Assembly (NCBI RefSeq): GCF_006715305.1
Contig: NZ_VFMY01000001.1
Coordinates: 3,844,001-3,908,000, forward strand
DNA: 64,000 nucleotides
Source of the DNA: Arthrobacter sp. SLBN-100
GTDB lineage: Bacteria > Actinomycetota > Actinomycetes > Actinomycetales > Micrococcaceae
Reading direction: 5' to 3'
A program made the translations under genes and the position numbers. How positions within the stretch are numbered: position 1 is the stretch's first letter; each line of letters begins with the position of its first letter. A model generated the notes under the pieces. The model did no database searches. It worked only from the letters and a program-made list of their open reading frames with translations, and had not been told where the DNA came from. Shown here in pieces: positions 20,454 to 29,992 of this stretch.

Positions 20454-20660
20454 ATGGCACTGGGAACCGTCAAATGGTTCAACGCGGAAAAGGGCTACGG
20501 CTTCATCACCGTCGACGGCACGGGTGATGACATCTTTGTCCACTGGTCCGCAATCCAAGGCGAGGGCTACCGGGCCCTCGATGAAGGCCAGCGCGTGGAG
20601 CTCGAAGTTGGCGAAGGCGAGAAGGGCCCGCAGGCCGAAAGCGTACGGCCGGCCGAGTGA
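20454..20660 (+). CDS. cspA: Cold-shock domain protein
   Basis: 68 residues, a single cold-shock domain. RNP1 is KGYGFITV and RNP2 is DIFVHWSAI. Binds single-stranded RNA/DNA and melts RNA structure. Start ATG at 20454 preceded by AAGGGAAAGAG some distance upstream. Its stop TGA (20658-20660) overlaps the GTG start of a binding-protein gene, an odd partner. The 204 bp upstream (20250-20453) show no gene and no structure I could support; a 5' leader with cold-dependent structure is possible. Confidence 0.93.
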   Translation: MALGTVKWFNAEKGYGFITVDGTGDDIFVHWSAIQGEGYRALDEGQRVELEVGEGEKGPQAESVRPAE

Positions 20661-21937
20661 ACAACGCTTTCCTGCGTCCCGCGGACATCCGCCGGACGGT
20701 CCTGGCAGCTGCTGCCTGCTCTACCCTGGCTTTGACAGCCTGTGCCGGTGCCGCCGGCAATGCGCGGGTGGAACCGGTGGAGGCGTCCGGAGACGGCATC
20801 CTGAGGGTGGGGCTGATCCTGGACAGCACCGGCGACAACGCCTTCCTGAACGCACCGCAACTGGCCGCTGCCAAGCTCGCCGTGCAGGAGATCAACGCCT
20901 CCGGCGGCCATAAAGGCAAGCCGGTGGAGCTCCTTCCCGCCGAATCCGGACAGGATTCCGCCGGGCAGGCCCAGGCACTCGTCGCCGCTAAGGCTGACGT
21001 TGTTATCGGCCCCACCGATTCCAGCCACGCCGCCGCTGCCATCGACATCCTCTCCCGCGCGCGGACTCCGCTGATCTCCCCCGCCAACACAGCCGCCGGG
21101 CTCAGCACCGCCAACAGCGGCGGCTATTACTTCCGGACCGCGGCCGCCGACGTCGCGCAGGGCCCCGTCCTCGTGAAGCTTGCCAAGGACGCCGGCGCCA
21201 CCACAGTGGCGGTGATGTACCAGGAAGGCTCGTACGGAGCGGCCGTGTCAGCCGCCGTCGCCACCTCTGCCGGGCAGGGCGGCATGGAAGTGGCCGTCAC
21301 CGCCGGCTTCACACCAGGCGAGGCGGGCAGCGCCGCTGCTGCCGTCGACAAGGCAAACTGGGACGCCGTTATTGTCATCGCCCGGGATGGTGTGCAGGGC
21401 GCCCTGGCCGAACTGGGCAATGCCGGGGTGGACGGAAAACGTATCATCCTCAGCGACGGCGCCTTCGCCCGCTACGGCGCCCGCCTGCCAGCCAGGTCCC
21501 TCGCCGGCGCCCGCACGCTGGTTGCCGGGCAGCTTCCCGATGCTGACTTCCAAGCCAGGCTGCTCACGGTGGATCCGGGCCTGAAGGACGTATCGTTCGC
21601 CGCCGAGGCCTATGACGCCATGACCGTTGCTGCCTTGGCTGCAGCCCGCGCCCAGGATGACGCGGGCCGGTCCATCGCCGCCAACCTGATCGCTGTATCC
21701 GGGGGAACGGTGGAAGGATCCGCCGGGACACCGCCAGCTGAACCCTGCCTCACCTACAAGGACTGCCGGGCAGGGCTGATGAGTCGCCCCGATATTAATT
21801 ACGACGGCGAATCAGGCCCGGTTGCCTTCGACGCCAACGGGGACATCACCACCGCCACCTTCACCGTCTACACCTATGGGGCTGACAACAACCCTGCGCC
21901 CAGCGGCCGGGAGACTGCCGGCCGCGCTGCAGGCTGA
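20657..21937 (+). CDS. Orphan ABC-type substrate-binding lipoprotein (Leu/Ile/Val-type fold)
   Basis: 426 residues beginning at GTG that overlaps the cspA stop (GTGA). Signal peptide with lipobox LALTAC (Cys29). The type I periplasmic-binding fold of the branched-chain amino acid family is seen: [70 protein letters not shown] and [16 protein letters not shown]. No permease or ATPase gene is nearby, so it may serve a remote transporter or be a sensor. Ligand unknown. Confidence 0.85.
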   Translation: MNNAFLRPADIRRTVLAAAACSTLALTACAGAAGNARVEPVEASGDGILRVGLILDSTGDNAFLNAPQLAAAKLAVQEINASGGHKGKPVELLPAESGQDSAGQAQALVAAKADVVIGPTDSSHAAAAIDILSRARTPLISPANTAAGLSTANSGGYYFRTAAADVAQGPVLVKLAKDAGATTVAVMYQEGSYGAAVSAAVATSAGQGGMEVAVTAGFTPGEAGSAAAAVDKANWDAVIVIARDGVQGALAELGNAGVDGKRIILSDGAFARYGARLPARSLAGARTLVAGQLPDADFQARLLTVDPGLKDVSFAAEAYDAMTVAALAAARAQDDAGRSIAANLIAVSGGTVEGSAGTPPAEPCLTYKDCRAGLMSRPDINYDGESGPVAFDANGDITTATFTVYTYGADNNPAPSGRETAGRAAG

Positions 21938-22023
21938 CGCGGCGGGGCTGGTTTCCCGCTGGTCGGCCGCGCCGGTGGGTGGCTTCGCCCTCGGCTAAAC
22001 AGGTGACCGTCCGGCTTCTTTCG

Positions 22024-22050
22024 CTTGCACTCTAACCTGTGGAGTGCTAA
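22024..22050 (+). promoter_or_regulatory. CIRCE element upstream of groL2
   Basis: CTTGCACTC - 9 bp - GAGTGCTAA, matching the HrcA operator TTAGCACTC-N9-GAGTGCTAA. A further TTAGCACTC half-site at 22059-22067 forms a second inverted repeat with the right arm (8-bp spacer). Confidence 0.88.
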
Positions 22051-22062
22051 TTATTGAGTTAG

Positions 22063-23889
<1,827 letters not shown>

Positions 23890-23920
23890 GCCCTCCCTGC
23901 CGGGCCTGTCCCGCGAATCC

Positions 23921-23958
23921 AGAAAAGCGGCCCCCTCTTACGAGGGGGCCGCTTTTCT
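23921..23958. terminator. Bidirectional terminator between groL and the solute-binding gene
   Basis: Perfect 17-bp stem AGAAAAGCGGCCCCCTC / reverse complement with TTAC loop; A-run on the left and T-run on the right serve both strands. Confidence 0.92.
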
Positions 23959-23973
23959 GCGTTTCGAAGCTGC

Positions 23974-25284
23974 TTACTTCCTGGCGCTGGCCAGCATTCC
24001 TTCAACTTCCTTTTTGAAGGCGTCAGCAGCTGCCTGCGGTGTCAGTCGGTCGTACAGGACCTCATCGGTGTACCGCTTGACCACATTCTGCACGCTGCCG
24101 GCCCCTACCGGGGGAACCGGCGGAGCATCCTTGATATCGGGGCCGAGATCCTTCAGGAAGCTGACCACTGTTGTGTCCGCCGGCTTGAGGGTGGGCTTGA
24201 TGCTTTCGACGATCTCCGCATTGGTAGGGACGCCGCGGTCCGTCTTCAGGATGGCTCCGGCTTCGGGGCTGTTGGCCAAAAAGTTGATAAACGTCGAGGC
24301 AGCCTCGGGGTGCTTTGACCGCGAGGAAGCGGACCAGAACATGCTGGGCTTGTAGTACATGCCGTTGGCAGCAGCAGAACCGTCAACGCTGGGTGCCCGG
24401 AGCATCTTAATGCTGCTGCCGGTAGTAGCCTCGAGCGATCCGAGCTGGTTGGTCCACCACCAGGCCATGCCAACCCTGTTGGTGCCGAAGAGGCTCTCTT
24501 CCAGCCCCGCACCGGCGTCCTCGGTGGCGACGGTGGCCGGCGGACTGGCCTTCGAATCACGCTGTTCCTTCAGGCGCTCCCAGAAGGAGGCAGCCGTTGG
24601 CGTTTCAAAGTCCAGCTTGCCGTCCTCTGAATAAAGGTTCTCACCGTGCTGCCGCAGCCAGATGATCAGGTCGGCTTCGTTGGTGCCGTACGCCGCACCG
24701 TAGTCCTTGCCATCACCTGCGGCGCTGATCTTGGCAGCCGTGGCCATGAAGTCATCCCAGGTCCACTTGGTGTCATCCGGGAGGGGCACGCCCGCTGCCT
24801 CGAAGACTTTGGTATTGGCCATGATGACATAGGCATTCTGGCCTGTGCTGATTCCGTACTGGGCGTCGTCGTACTGGCCGGAAGCCAAGCCTTCTTTGTC
24901 CAGCTTGGAGGTGTCGATTCCGTCCTGCTTGGACAGATCCAGGAGGGCCCCGCGTCCGCCGTATTCGGCGATGTACTTCTGGTCCATCTGGATAACGTCA
25001 GGAGCATCGTTCGCAGCAGTCTTGGTGGCGAGCTTGTCCCAGTAGCTGGCCCATTCGCCAGGCTCTGATTCGATCTTGATATTCGGGTGTTCCGCTTCAA
25101 AAGCGTCGATAACCTTTTCCGTCTGAGCGTTGAGGTACTCGTTGCCCCACCAGGCAAACCGCAAGGTTACCTCCTCGTTGTTGCTGGAACCGCCGGAGGT
25201 GCCACAGCCCGTTGCGAGGAGGGAAAGGGCGACAGCCACGGCCCCGAGTTTGAATTTCCTCCGGCTACCGGTTGGAATCGTCAT
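23974..25284 (-). CDS. Extracellular sugar-binding lipoprotein of an ABC transporter (CUT1-like)
   Basis: 436 residues from ATG 25282-25284 with AAGGAAGG 7 nt upstream. Signal peptide with lipobox LLATGC. The mature part matches family 1 solute-binding proteins: VTLRFAWWGNEYLNAQTEK, IKIESEPGEWASYWDKLAT, DVIQMDQKYIAEY and the C-terminal EAASTFINFLANSPEAGAI. Such proteins bind oligosaccharides and feed MalFG-type permeases. No permease genes adjoin it; it is convergent with groL. Two LacI-type operators lie upstream, so induction by a sugar is likely. Confidence 0.9.
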   Translation of the reverse strand: MTIPTGSRRKFKLGAVAVALSLLATGCGTSGGSSNNEEVTLRFAWWGNEYLNAQTEKVIDAFEAEHPNIKIESEPGEWASYWDKLATKTAANDAPDVIQMDQKYIAEYGGRGALLDLSKQDGIDTSKLDKEGLASGQYDDAQYGISTGQNAYVIMANTKVFEAAGVPLPDDTKWTWDDFMATAAKISAAGDGKDYGAAYGTNEADLIIWLRQHGENLYSEDGKLDFETPTAASFWERLKEQRDSKASPPATVATEDAGAGLEESLFGTNRVGMAWWWTNQLGSLEATTGSSIKMLRAPSVDGSAAANGMYYKPSMFWSASSRSKHPEAASTFINFLANSPEAGAILKTDRGVPTNAEIVESIKPTLKPADTTVVSFLKDLGPDIKDAPPVPPVGAGSVQNVVKRYTDEVLYDRLTPQAAADAFKKEVEGMLASARK

Positions 25285-25356
25285 TGATATGCCTTCCTTG
25301 TTCTTATGAGCACGCATTCTCTTTCCAGCAGGCGTCTTCGCCCGTCTGACACATGT

Positions 25357-25372
25357 GAGAAAGCGCTTTCTC
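25357..25372. promoter_or_regulatory. LacI-family operator 1
   Basis: Perfect 16-bp palindrome GAGAAAGCGCTTTCTC with the central CG typical of LacI/CcpA-type sites, 73 bp upstream of the sugar-binding protein start. Confidence 0.75.
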
Positions 25373-25422
25373 GTATGACATCCGATTGTGCCGGTCATCG
25401 GACATGTTCGTCAAGGGATCTT

Positions 25423-25436
25423 GGTAACCGCTTTCC
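25423..25436. promoter_or_regulatory. LacI-family operator 2 (imperfect)
   Basis: GGTAACCGCTTTCC, centre CG at 25429/25430; arms agree at 5 of 7 positions. It is 65 bp from the centre of operator 1, a spacing compatible with looping. Confidence 0.5.
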
Positions 25437-25550
25437 GGGTGCGTCGGTGTGCTCAAGTGGCTGGGGAGCGGGCGTAAGCCCGACAGGGGTGTTGATAGCG
25501 GGAGGGGCCAGGACCAACGCTTTGCCTGTGTCTTCTGGCAGGATAGACCG

Positions 25551-26660
25551 GTGACGATTACAGCAGCGGCCGACGGTTCGGCTTTGGGAAACCCTGGCCC
25601 GGCGGGCTGGGCCTGGTACGTGAACGACGGCTGCTGGCGTGCCGGAGGATGGCCTCATGGCACCAACAACCAGGGTGAGCTGATGGCTGTCCTTGATCTT
25701 CTGCGGGCCACGGCGCACCTTCCCGAGGAGGACCTGCATATCCTCTGTGACAGCCAGTACGTCATCAACTCGATCACCAAGTGGATGCCGGGCTGGAAGC
25801 GCAAGGGATGGCGGAAGGCTGATGGCAAGCCCGTGCTGAACGTGGACCTCCTCAAGGAACTGGACCGGGAACTGGCGGGGCGGAAATACAGGTTCGAATG
25901 GGTCAAGGGGCACGCAGGGCATGACCTGAACGAAGCCGCGGACGAACGGGCCCGCGCGGCTGCCACTGCCTACCAGCAGGGGGTGGCTGCCCGCTCAGGG
26001 CCCGGCTTCCCCGGCGCCCATCACCTGTCCACCTCAGGCGCCCGCTCGGCCGGCACGGTTTCAGCACCTCGGAGGGCCACGGCAGCACCGCCGAGTGAAC
26101 CCGACCTCTTCAGCCAGCAGGAGCCCACACAACAGAACGTATCGGAGCCGGCCCTTCCCCGGCGAAACACCAGCCAGCAGAAGGCCAGCCAGCAGAACGG
26201 TGGCCGGCCGGACTTTGCCCAGCCGGACTCTGCCCGGGCTGACTTCGCCCAGTTGGACTTCGCCCAGCTGGACGATGGGGCCTTTGACCTGGCGGGCGCA
26301 GCCGGCCAGGCCCAAACCGCACCGCCCGAAGCGCTGGTGGAGGAGCTGGAGCGGGAACTGCTGGGCCCCCTGGTGCGCGGTGATATCGGCAGGACAGCGG
26401 TCCTCCTGCACCCCGACTTCCTGGAGATCGGCAGCTCGGGCCGGGTCTGGACCCGGGACGCCATGATGATGGCTCTGGAAGAAGATCCCGGCGAGCGGAC
26501 CGATATTGAGATTCTCGGCGCGGACCGTATCGGCCCCGGCGCGGTCCTGCTGACATACCGGAGCTTCGCGCGCTCAGGCACGACGCTCCGAAGCTCTCTG
26601 TGGGTGCTCGACGGTGACCGCTGGCGGCTGCGGTTCCATCAGGGCACTCCCGAAGCCTGA
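25551..26660 (+). CDS. rnhA: Ribonuclease HI fused to an NTF2/SnoaL-like (DUF4440) domain
   Basis: 369 residues from GTG at 25551 (AGGA upstream). Residues 1-140 are RNase HI, with the catalytic set Asp8, Glu43, Asp67, Asp131 and flap His121 at the same spacing as the E. coli enzyme, so it should cleave RNA in RNA-DNA hybrids. Residues about 145-255 form a low-complexity Gln/Ser/Asp linker with small repeats (SQQ, DFAQLDFAQLD). Residues about 258-369 (ALVEELERELLGPLVRGDIG ... WVLDGDRWRLRFHQGTP) resemble DUF4440/SnoaL-like NTF2 folds. The fusion is unusual; the role of the C-terminal domain is unknown. Confidence 0.85.
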   Translation: MTITAAADGSALGNPGPAGWAWYVNDGCWRAGGWPHGTNNQGELMAVLDLLRATAHLPEEDLHILCDSQYVINSITKWMPGWKRKGWRKADGKPVLNVDLLKELDRELAGRKYRFEWVKGHAGHDLNEAADERARAAATAYQQGVAARSGPGFPGAHHLSTSGARSAGTVSAPRRATAAPPSEPDLFSQQEPTQQNVSEPALPRRNTSQQKASQQNGGRPDFAQPDSARADFAQLDFAQLDDGAFDLAGAAGQAQTAPPEALVEELERELLGPLVRGDIGRTAVLLHPDFLEIGSSGRVWTRDAMMMALEEDPGERTDIEILGADRIGPGAVLLTYRSFARSGTTLRSSLWVLDGDRWRLRFHQGTPEA

Positions 26661-26696
26661 CCGCCCCGAAGCCTGACGGCCCCGAAGCCTGACGCC
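26649..26696 (+). repeat. Three tandem 16-bp repeats at the rnhA 3' end
   Basis: Unit CCCGAAGCCTGACCGC, then two copies ending GGC and GCC. The first copy contains the stop codon of the RNase H fusion; a change there would extend the protein by more copies of the unit. Confidence 0.85.
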
Positions 26697-26727
26697 GGCA
26701 CTCCATACGGCTCGCCGCCTGGTTGGC

Positions 26728-27015
26728 TCAGCTGAACCGCTGGGTGTTTCCCTGCTCCGCCTGGGCGTACGTGGCAGCCGCCGACGCCAGAGCCAGGTTG
26801 ATCGACGCGAGTGAAGCTTCCACCTTGCCCTGGGTGATGGTCCATTCCGTGACGAGGGCCTGGAAGTTGGTGGCGGCGGCGCCGCGCCAGGATCCCTGGA
26901 GCTCGTCCAGTCCCCGTTTCATGGCCTGGACGTCGGCGCTGATCCGGTCCACCGTGGCCTGGACGTTGGCCGACTTGAGCTGCAGGAGTTCGGTGTCGAC
27001 GGAGATGATGCTCAT
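26728..27015 (-). CDS. WXG100-family protein (ESAT-6-like)
   Basis: 95 residues, the standard length. WXG motif is Trp43-Arg-Gly45 in LQGSWRGAAATNF between two predicted helices; near the end YAQAE (Tyr83 to Glu87) resembles the YxxxD/E export signal of type VII secretion. Start ATG 27013-27015 with GAAAGGC upstream. Family members are secreted as helical hairpin dimers by ESX/T7SS. No EccC or other secretion gene is adjacent. The 106 bp before the start show nothing further. Confidence 0.88.
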   Translation of the reverse strand: MSIISVDTELLQLKSANVQATVDRISADVQAMKRGLDELQGSWRGAAATNFQALVTEWTITQGKVEASLASINLALASAAATYAQAEQGNTQRFS

Positions 27016-27121
27016 GGCAATGCCTTTCGCTGTAGCGGTGAGCGTTTGCTCCCATGCCCGGCTGGTCCGGACAACTGCAACAAGCGTATGGATGCGCATT
27101 TCCCGGGGCTACGGCCGGAGG

Positions 27122-28597
27122 CTATATGTGGATAACCTCGCTGTCGCTGCCCTCGGCATTGGCACGCATCGGCGTGTCCTCGCGCGGAAGGCTGACCACC
27201 AGGGTGGCCCCGCCGCCGTCCGTATTCTCCACCCGGACAGAGCCCCCATGGGACCCCACGATCGCGGCCACAATGGCCAGTCCCAGGCCACTGCCGCCGG
27301 TCTCGCGCGTGCGCGATGTATCAGCACGATAGAAACGTTCGAAGACCTTCGCTGCATCTTCCTCGGAGATGCCCGGTCCATGGTCGCGGACTTCGATAAC
27401 GGACCGCTCGTGCCCGTCCGCTGCGGCGCGAACGCCAACAGCCAGCTCAATGGGGGTGTTTTCAGGGGTGTAGCGCAAGGCATTGCCCACCAGGTTGCCC
27501 ACCACCTGGCGGAGTTTGGCCTCATCGCCCAGGACCGGCGCGGGTGCTGCCGGGCCGCCGTCGAGCCCGACCAGTGAAATAACCCTCGAAGGCGAGCTCG
27601 CCTGCGTATCCACCACCGAATCATGGGCAATCAACTGCAGGTCCACAGGCTTCTGCTGCAAGGGCCGCTGCTCATCAAGGCGGGCCAGCAGCAACAGGTC
27701 CTCCACCATGGAGCCCATGCGCTTGGCTTCGCTTTCGATCCTTCCCATGGCCGTGGCAACGTCCTCGTCCGTGGTGAGGGCGCCGTGCCGGTACAGCTCG
27801 GAGAAGCCGCGGATGGTCACCAGCGGGGTCCGCAGTTCGTGCGAGGCGTCGGCAGCGAACCGGCGCATCCTCGCCTCCGAGGCCGTGCGGGCGGCGAAAG
27901 CCGATTCGATGTGGGCGAGCATCGCGTTCAATGAACTGCTGAGCCTGCCGAGCTCAGTGCCGGGGTTCTCCACCTCCACGCGGCGGGACAAATCGCCGGC
28001 GGCAATCGCGGCTGCCGTCTTCTCCACCCTCGCCAGCGGCCGGAAGGAACGCGACACGGTCCAGCTGGCGATCAGGGACGCCAGCAGCAGCGTCAGCAGG
28101 CCAACTCCGGTGACCACAAGCGTTGCGTGCTTCAGCACGTCATCCACGCTCTGCAGCGGCAGTCCGATGACCACCACGGCCGTGGTCTGGTTGGTCTGCA
28201 CCGTTACCGCAACAACCCGCCAGTTATGCCCGTCCGTGCCCTTGACCTGGTAAGGGACCACGCCGCGTGCCTGGGCTTGTTCCACGGAGATGGAGCTGAT
28301 GTCCGGATGTTTCTCGGCATCGCCGCCGAACGGATAGGGGTCCTGGCCGGGTACAAAAAGTATCAGCGAATAATCGGTAGGAACCGGCGGGTTTGGGGTC
28401 TGGAGTTGCGTAAAGGAGCGCTGTTTTCCCGCCAGTTCGACGGCGGCGTACAGCTTGTCGTCCACTTGGCCCTGCAGGTAGCTGTGAAGCAGGGCCAAGG
28501 TGCCTGCCCCGGTCACGGTCAGTGCCACGATCAGCAGTGCCATAATCATGGCCACCAGTTGCGTCCTCAGGGATGCGGACTTCCAACGCTCCAGCAA
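27122..28597 (-). CDS. Sensor histidine kinase of a two-component system
   Basis: 491 residues. Helix at 13-38, extracellular sensor region about 39-155, second helix about 158-182, HAMP about 183-235, HisKA with phospho-acceptor His253 in DASHELRTPLV, then HATPase with N box (VVGNLVGNALRYTPENTP), G1 (DHGPGISEEDAAKVFERFYR) and G2 (GGSGLGLAIVAAIVGSHGG). It starts 2 bp after the response regulator stop. The signal sensed is unknown. Its last codons contain a TTATCCACA sequence (27127-27135). Confidence 0.93.
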   Translation of the reverse strand: MLERWKSASLRTQLVAMIMALLIVALTVTGAGTLALLHSYLQGQVDDKLYAAVELAGKQRSFTQLQTPNPPVPTDYSLILFVPGQDPYPFGGDAEKHPDISSISVEQAQARGVVPYQVKGTDGHNWRVVAVTVQTNQTTAVVVIGLPLQSVDDVLKHATLVVTGVGLLTLLLASLIASWTVSRSFRPLARVEKTAAAIAAGDLSRRVEVENPGTELGRLSSSLNAMLAHIESAFAARTASEARMRRFAADASHELRTPLVTIRGFSELYRHGALTTDEDVATAMGRIESEAKRMGSMVEDLLLLARLDEQRPLQQKPVDLQLIAHDSVVDTQASSPSRVISLVGLDGGPAAPAPVLGDEAKLRQVVGNLVGNALRYTPENTPIELAVGVRAAADGHERSVIEVRDHGPGISEEDAAKVFERFYRADTSRTRETGGSGLGLAIVAAIVGSHGGSVRVENTDGGGATLVVSLPREDTPMRANAEGSDSEVIHI

Positions 28598-28599
28598 GG

Positions 28600-29310
28600 T
28601 CAGCGCTTTTCTGCCGTCCGAAGCACGTATCCCACGCCACGCTTGGTCTGGATCAGGGCAGGAGCTTCAGGGTCGATGTCCACCTTCCGCCGAAGGTAGG
28701 AGATGTACGACTCCACGATGGAGGCGTCGCCGTTGAAGTTGTACTCCCACACGTGGTCCAGGATCTGCGACTTGGACAGCACCCGGTTGGGGTTGAGCAT
28801 GAGGTAGCGGAGCAACTTGAACTCGGTGGGGGAGAGCTCGATGACAGTGCCGCCCCGGCGCACTTCGTGGGCGTCGTCGTCGAGCTCCAGGTCGTCCACT
28901 CGGATCACGGCGTCGTCATCAAGCAATGGCTGCGTCCGGCGCAGGACGGCGCGGATCCTGGCCACTACCTCGTCCAGGCTGAAGGGTTTGGTGACGTAAT
29001 CGTCGCCGCCGACGGTAAGGCCGGTGACTTTGTCCTCGGTATCGTCCTTGGCGGTCAGGAACAGGACGGGGAAGTGCTTGCCTGAAGCCCGCAGCCGGCG
29101 CGTGACGGTGAACCCGTCCATGTCGGGGAGCATCACGTCCAGGACGGCGAGGTCCGGTGCGTGCAGGTCGGCAGCGGCCAGGGCATCGCGTCCGTTGGCT
29201 GCGGAGACGACGTCGAATCCGGCGAACCGCAGGGAGGTGGAGAGCAGTTCACGAATGTTGGGTTCGTCGTCCACCACGAGGAGCTTCGCTTCAGGGCCGT
29301 TCTTGTTCAT
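28600..29310 (-). CDS. OmpR-family response regulator
   Basis: 236 residues. Receiver domain: acidic pocket Asp14-Asp15, phospho-acceptor Asp58 in PDLAVLDVMLPDMDG, switch Thr and Lys in FLTAKDD and DDYVTKPF. C-terminal winged helix: ELSPTEFKLLRYLMLNPNRV and IVESYISYLRRKVD, ending TKRGVGYVLR. Start ATG at 29308-29310 (MNKNGPEAKL) with GGGAG repeats upstream; ATG 29355 is an alternative. First gene of the two-component operon; resembles the TcrA/MprA group of Actinobacteria. Confidence 0.93.
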   Translation of the reverse strand: MNKNGPEAKLLVVDDEPNIRELLSTSLRFAGFDVVSAANGRDALAAADLHAPDLAVLDVMLPDMDGFTVTRRLRASGKHFPVLFLTAKDDTEDKVTGLTVGGDDYVTKPFSLDEVVARIRAVLRRTQPLLDDDAVIRVDDLELDDDAHEVRRGGTVIELSPTEFKLLRYLMLNPNRVLSKSQILDHVWEYNFNGDASIVESYISYLRRKVDIDPEAPALIQTKRGVGYVLRTAEKR

Positions 29311-29407
29311 GCTCCCATCATGCTCCCGGATTCTGGGAGTTGTCTGGATGTTCATCGGAAGCACGTTGTGAAAGCCGCCGCGAGGATTCATTGGAAAGGG
29401 CGGCCGC

Positions 29408-29908
29408 TCACCAAAACATCGTTCCCGGCTCGCCCTTGAATGGCCCAACTACCCTGTTGGTGATCCACCCGCCATAGAAAGCGCCGGCTTGGGGACGGAC
29501 GCGCTCGCCGTCCACCTCGCAAGAATCCATCTTGCCCGGGTACAGTGCCACATGCCCGGCCAATGAGGTGTAGGGCGGCGCAGGCTCCGGATAGAACCAT
29601 CCTGCCGCAACAGCCACCAGGCCACCACCGCGAACGTTCAGGTACCGAGCTGTCCCCTTGAACTCGCAATAGCTGGTCCGCGAGGCAGGCTCCAGTGCCG
29701 CGGGCCTGAAGGCTTCCCGGGGGAAGTAATAGACCGGCGGGTGACTGGTCTCCAGGACGCGCAGTGACTCCGTGACGTCAAGGATGAGCTCTCCGCCAAG
29801 GACCACCCGGATCCGTTCCTGGCTCGGCTCAACGCGTGGGGGCCGGGGGTAATCCCAGACAGATTCCTGGCCCGGCTGCGGTACAACGGGTTCCACAGGG
29901 CGTCGCAT
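29408..29908 (-). CDS. DUF427-domain protein
   Basis: 166 residues. The DUF427 core is visible: RIRVVLGGELILDVTESLRV, PPVYYFPREAF, SYCEFKGTARYLNVRGG and WFYPEPAPPYTSLAGHVALY. The fold is a small beta structure of unknown biochemical function, common in soil Actinobacteria. Start ATG 29906-29908. It stands alone between the two-component system and the XPB operon. Confidence 0.82.
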   Translation of the reverse strand: MRRPVEPVVPQPGQESVWDYPRPPRVEPSQERIRVVLGGELILDVTESLRVLETSHPPVYYFPREAFRPAALEPASRTSYCEFKGTARYLNVRGGGLVAVAAGWFYPEPAPPYTSLAGHVALYPGKMDSCEVDGERVRPQAGAFYGGWITNRVVGPFKGEPGTMFW

Positions 29909-29992
29909 GCTTCCAGTATGCAATGCCTGAGCAGAACCGCGGCGAGTCGCCTGGCCTGGACAACCGTTAAGGCGGCACAACCGCAGATACGG

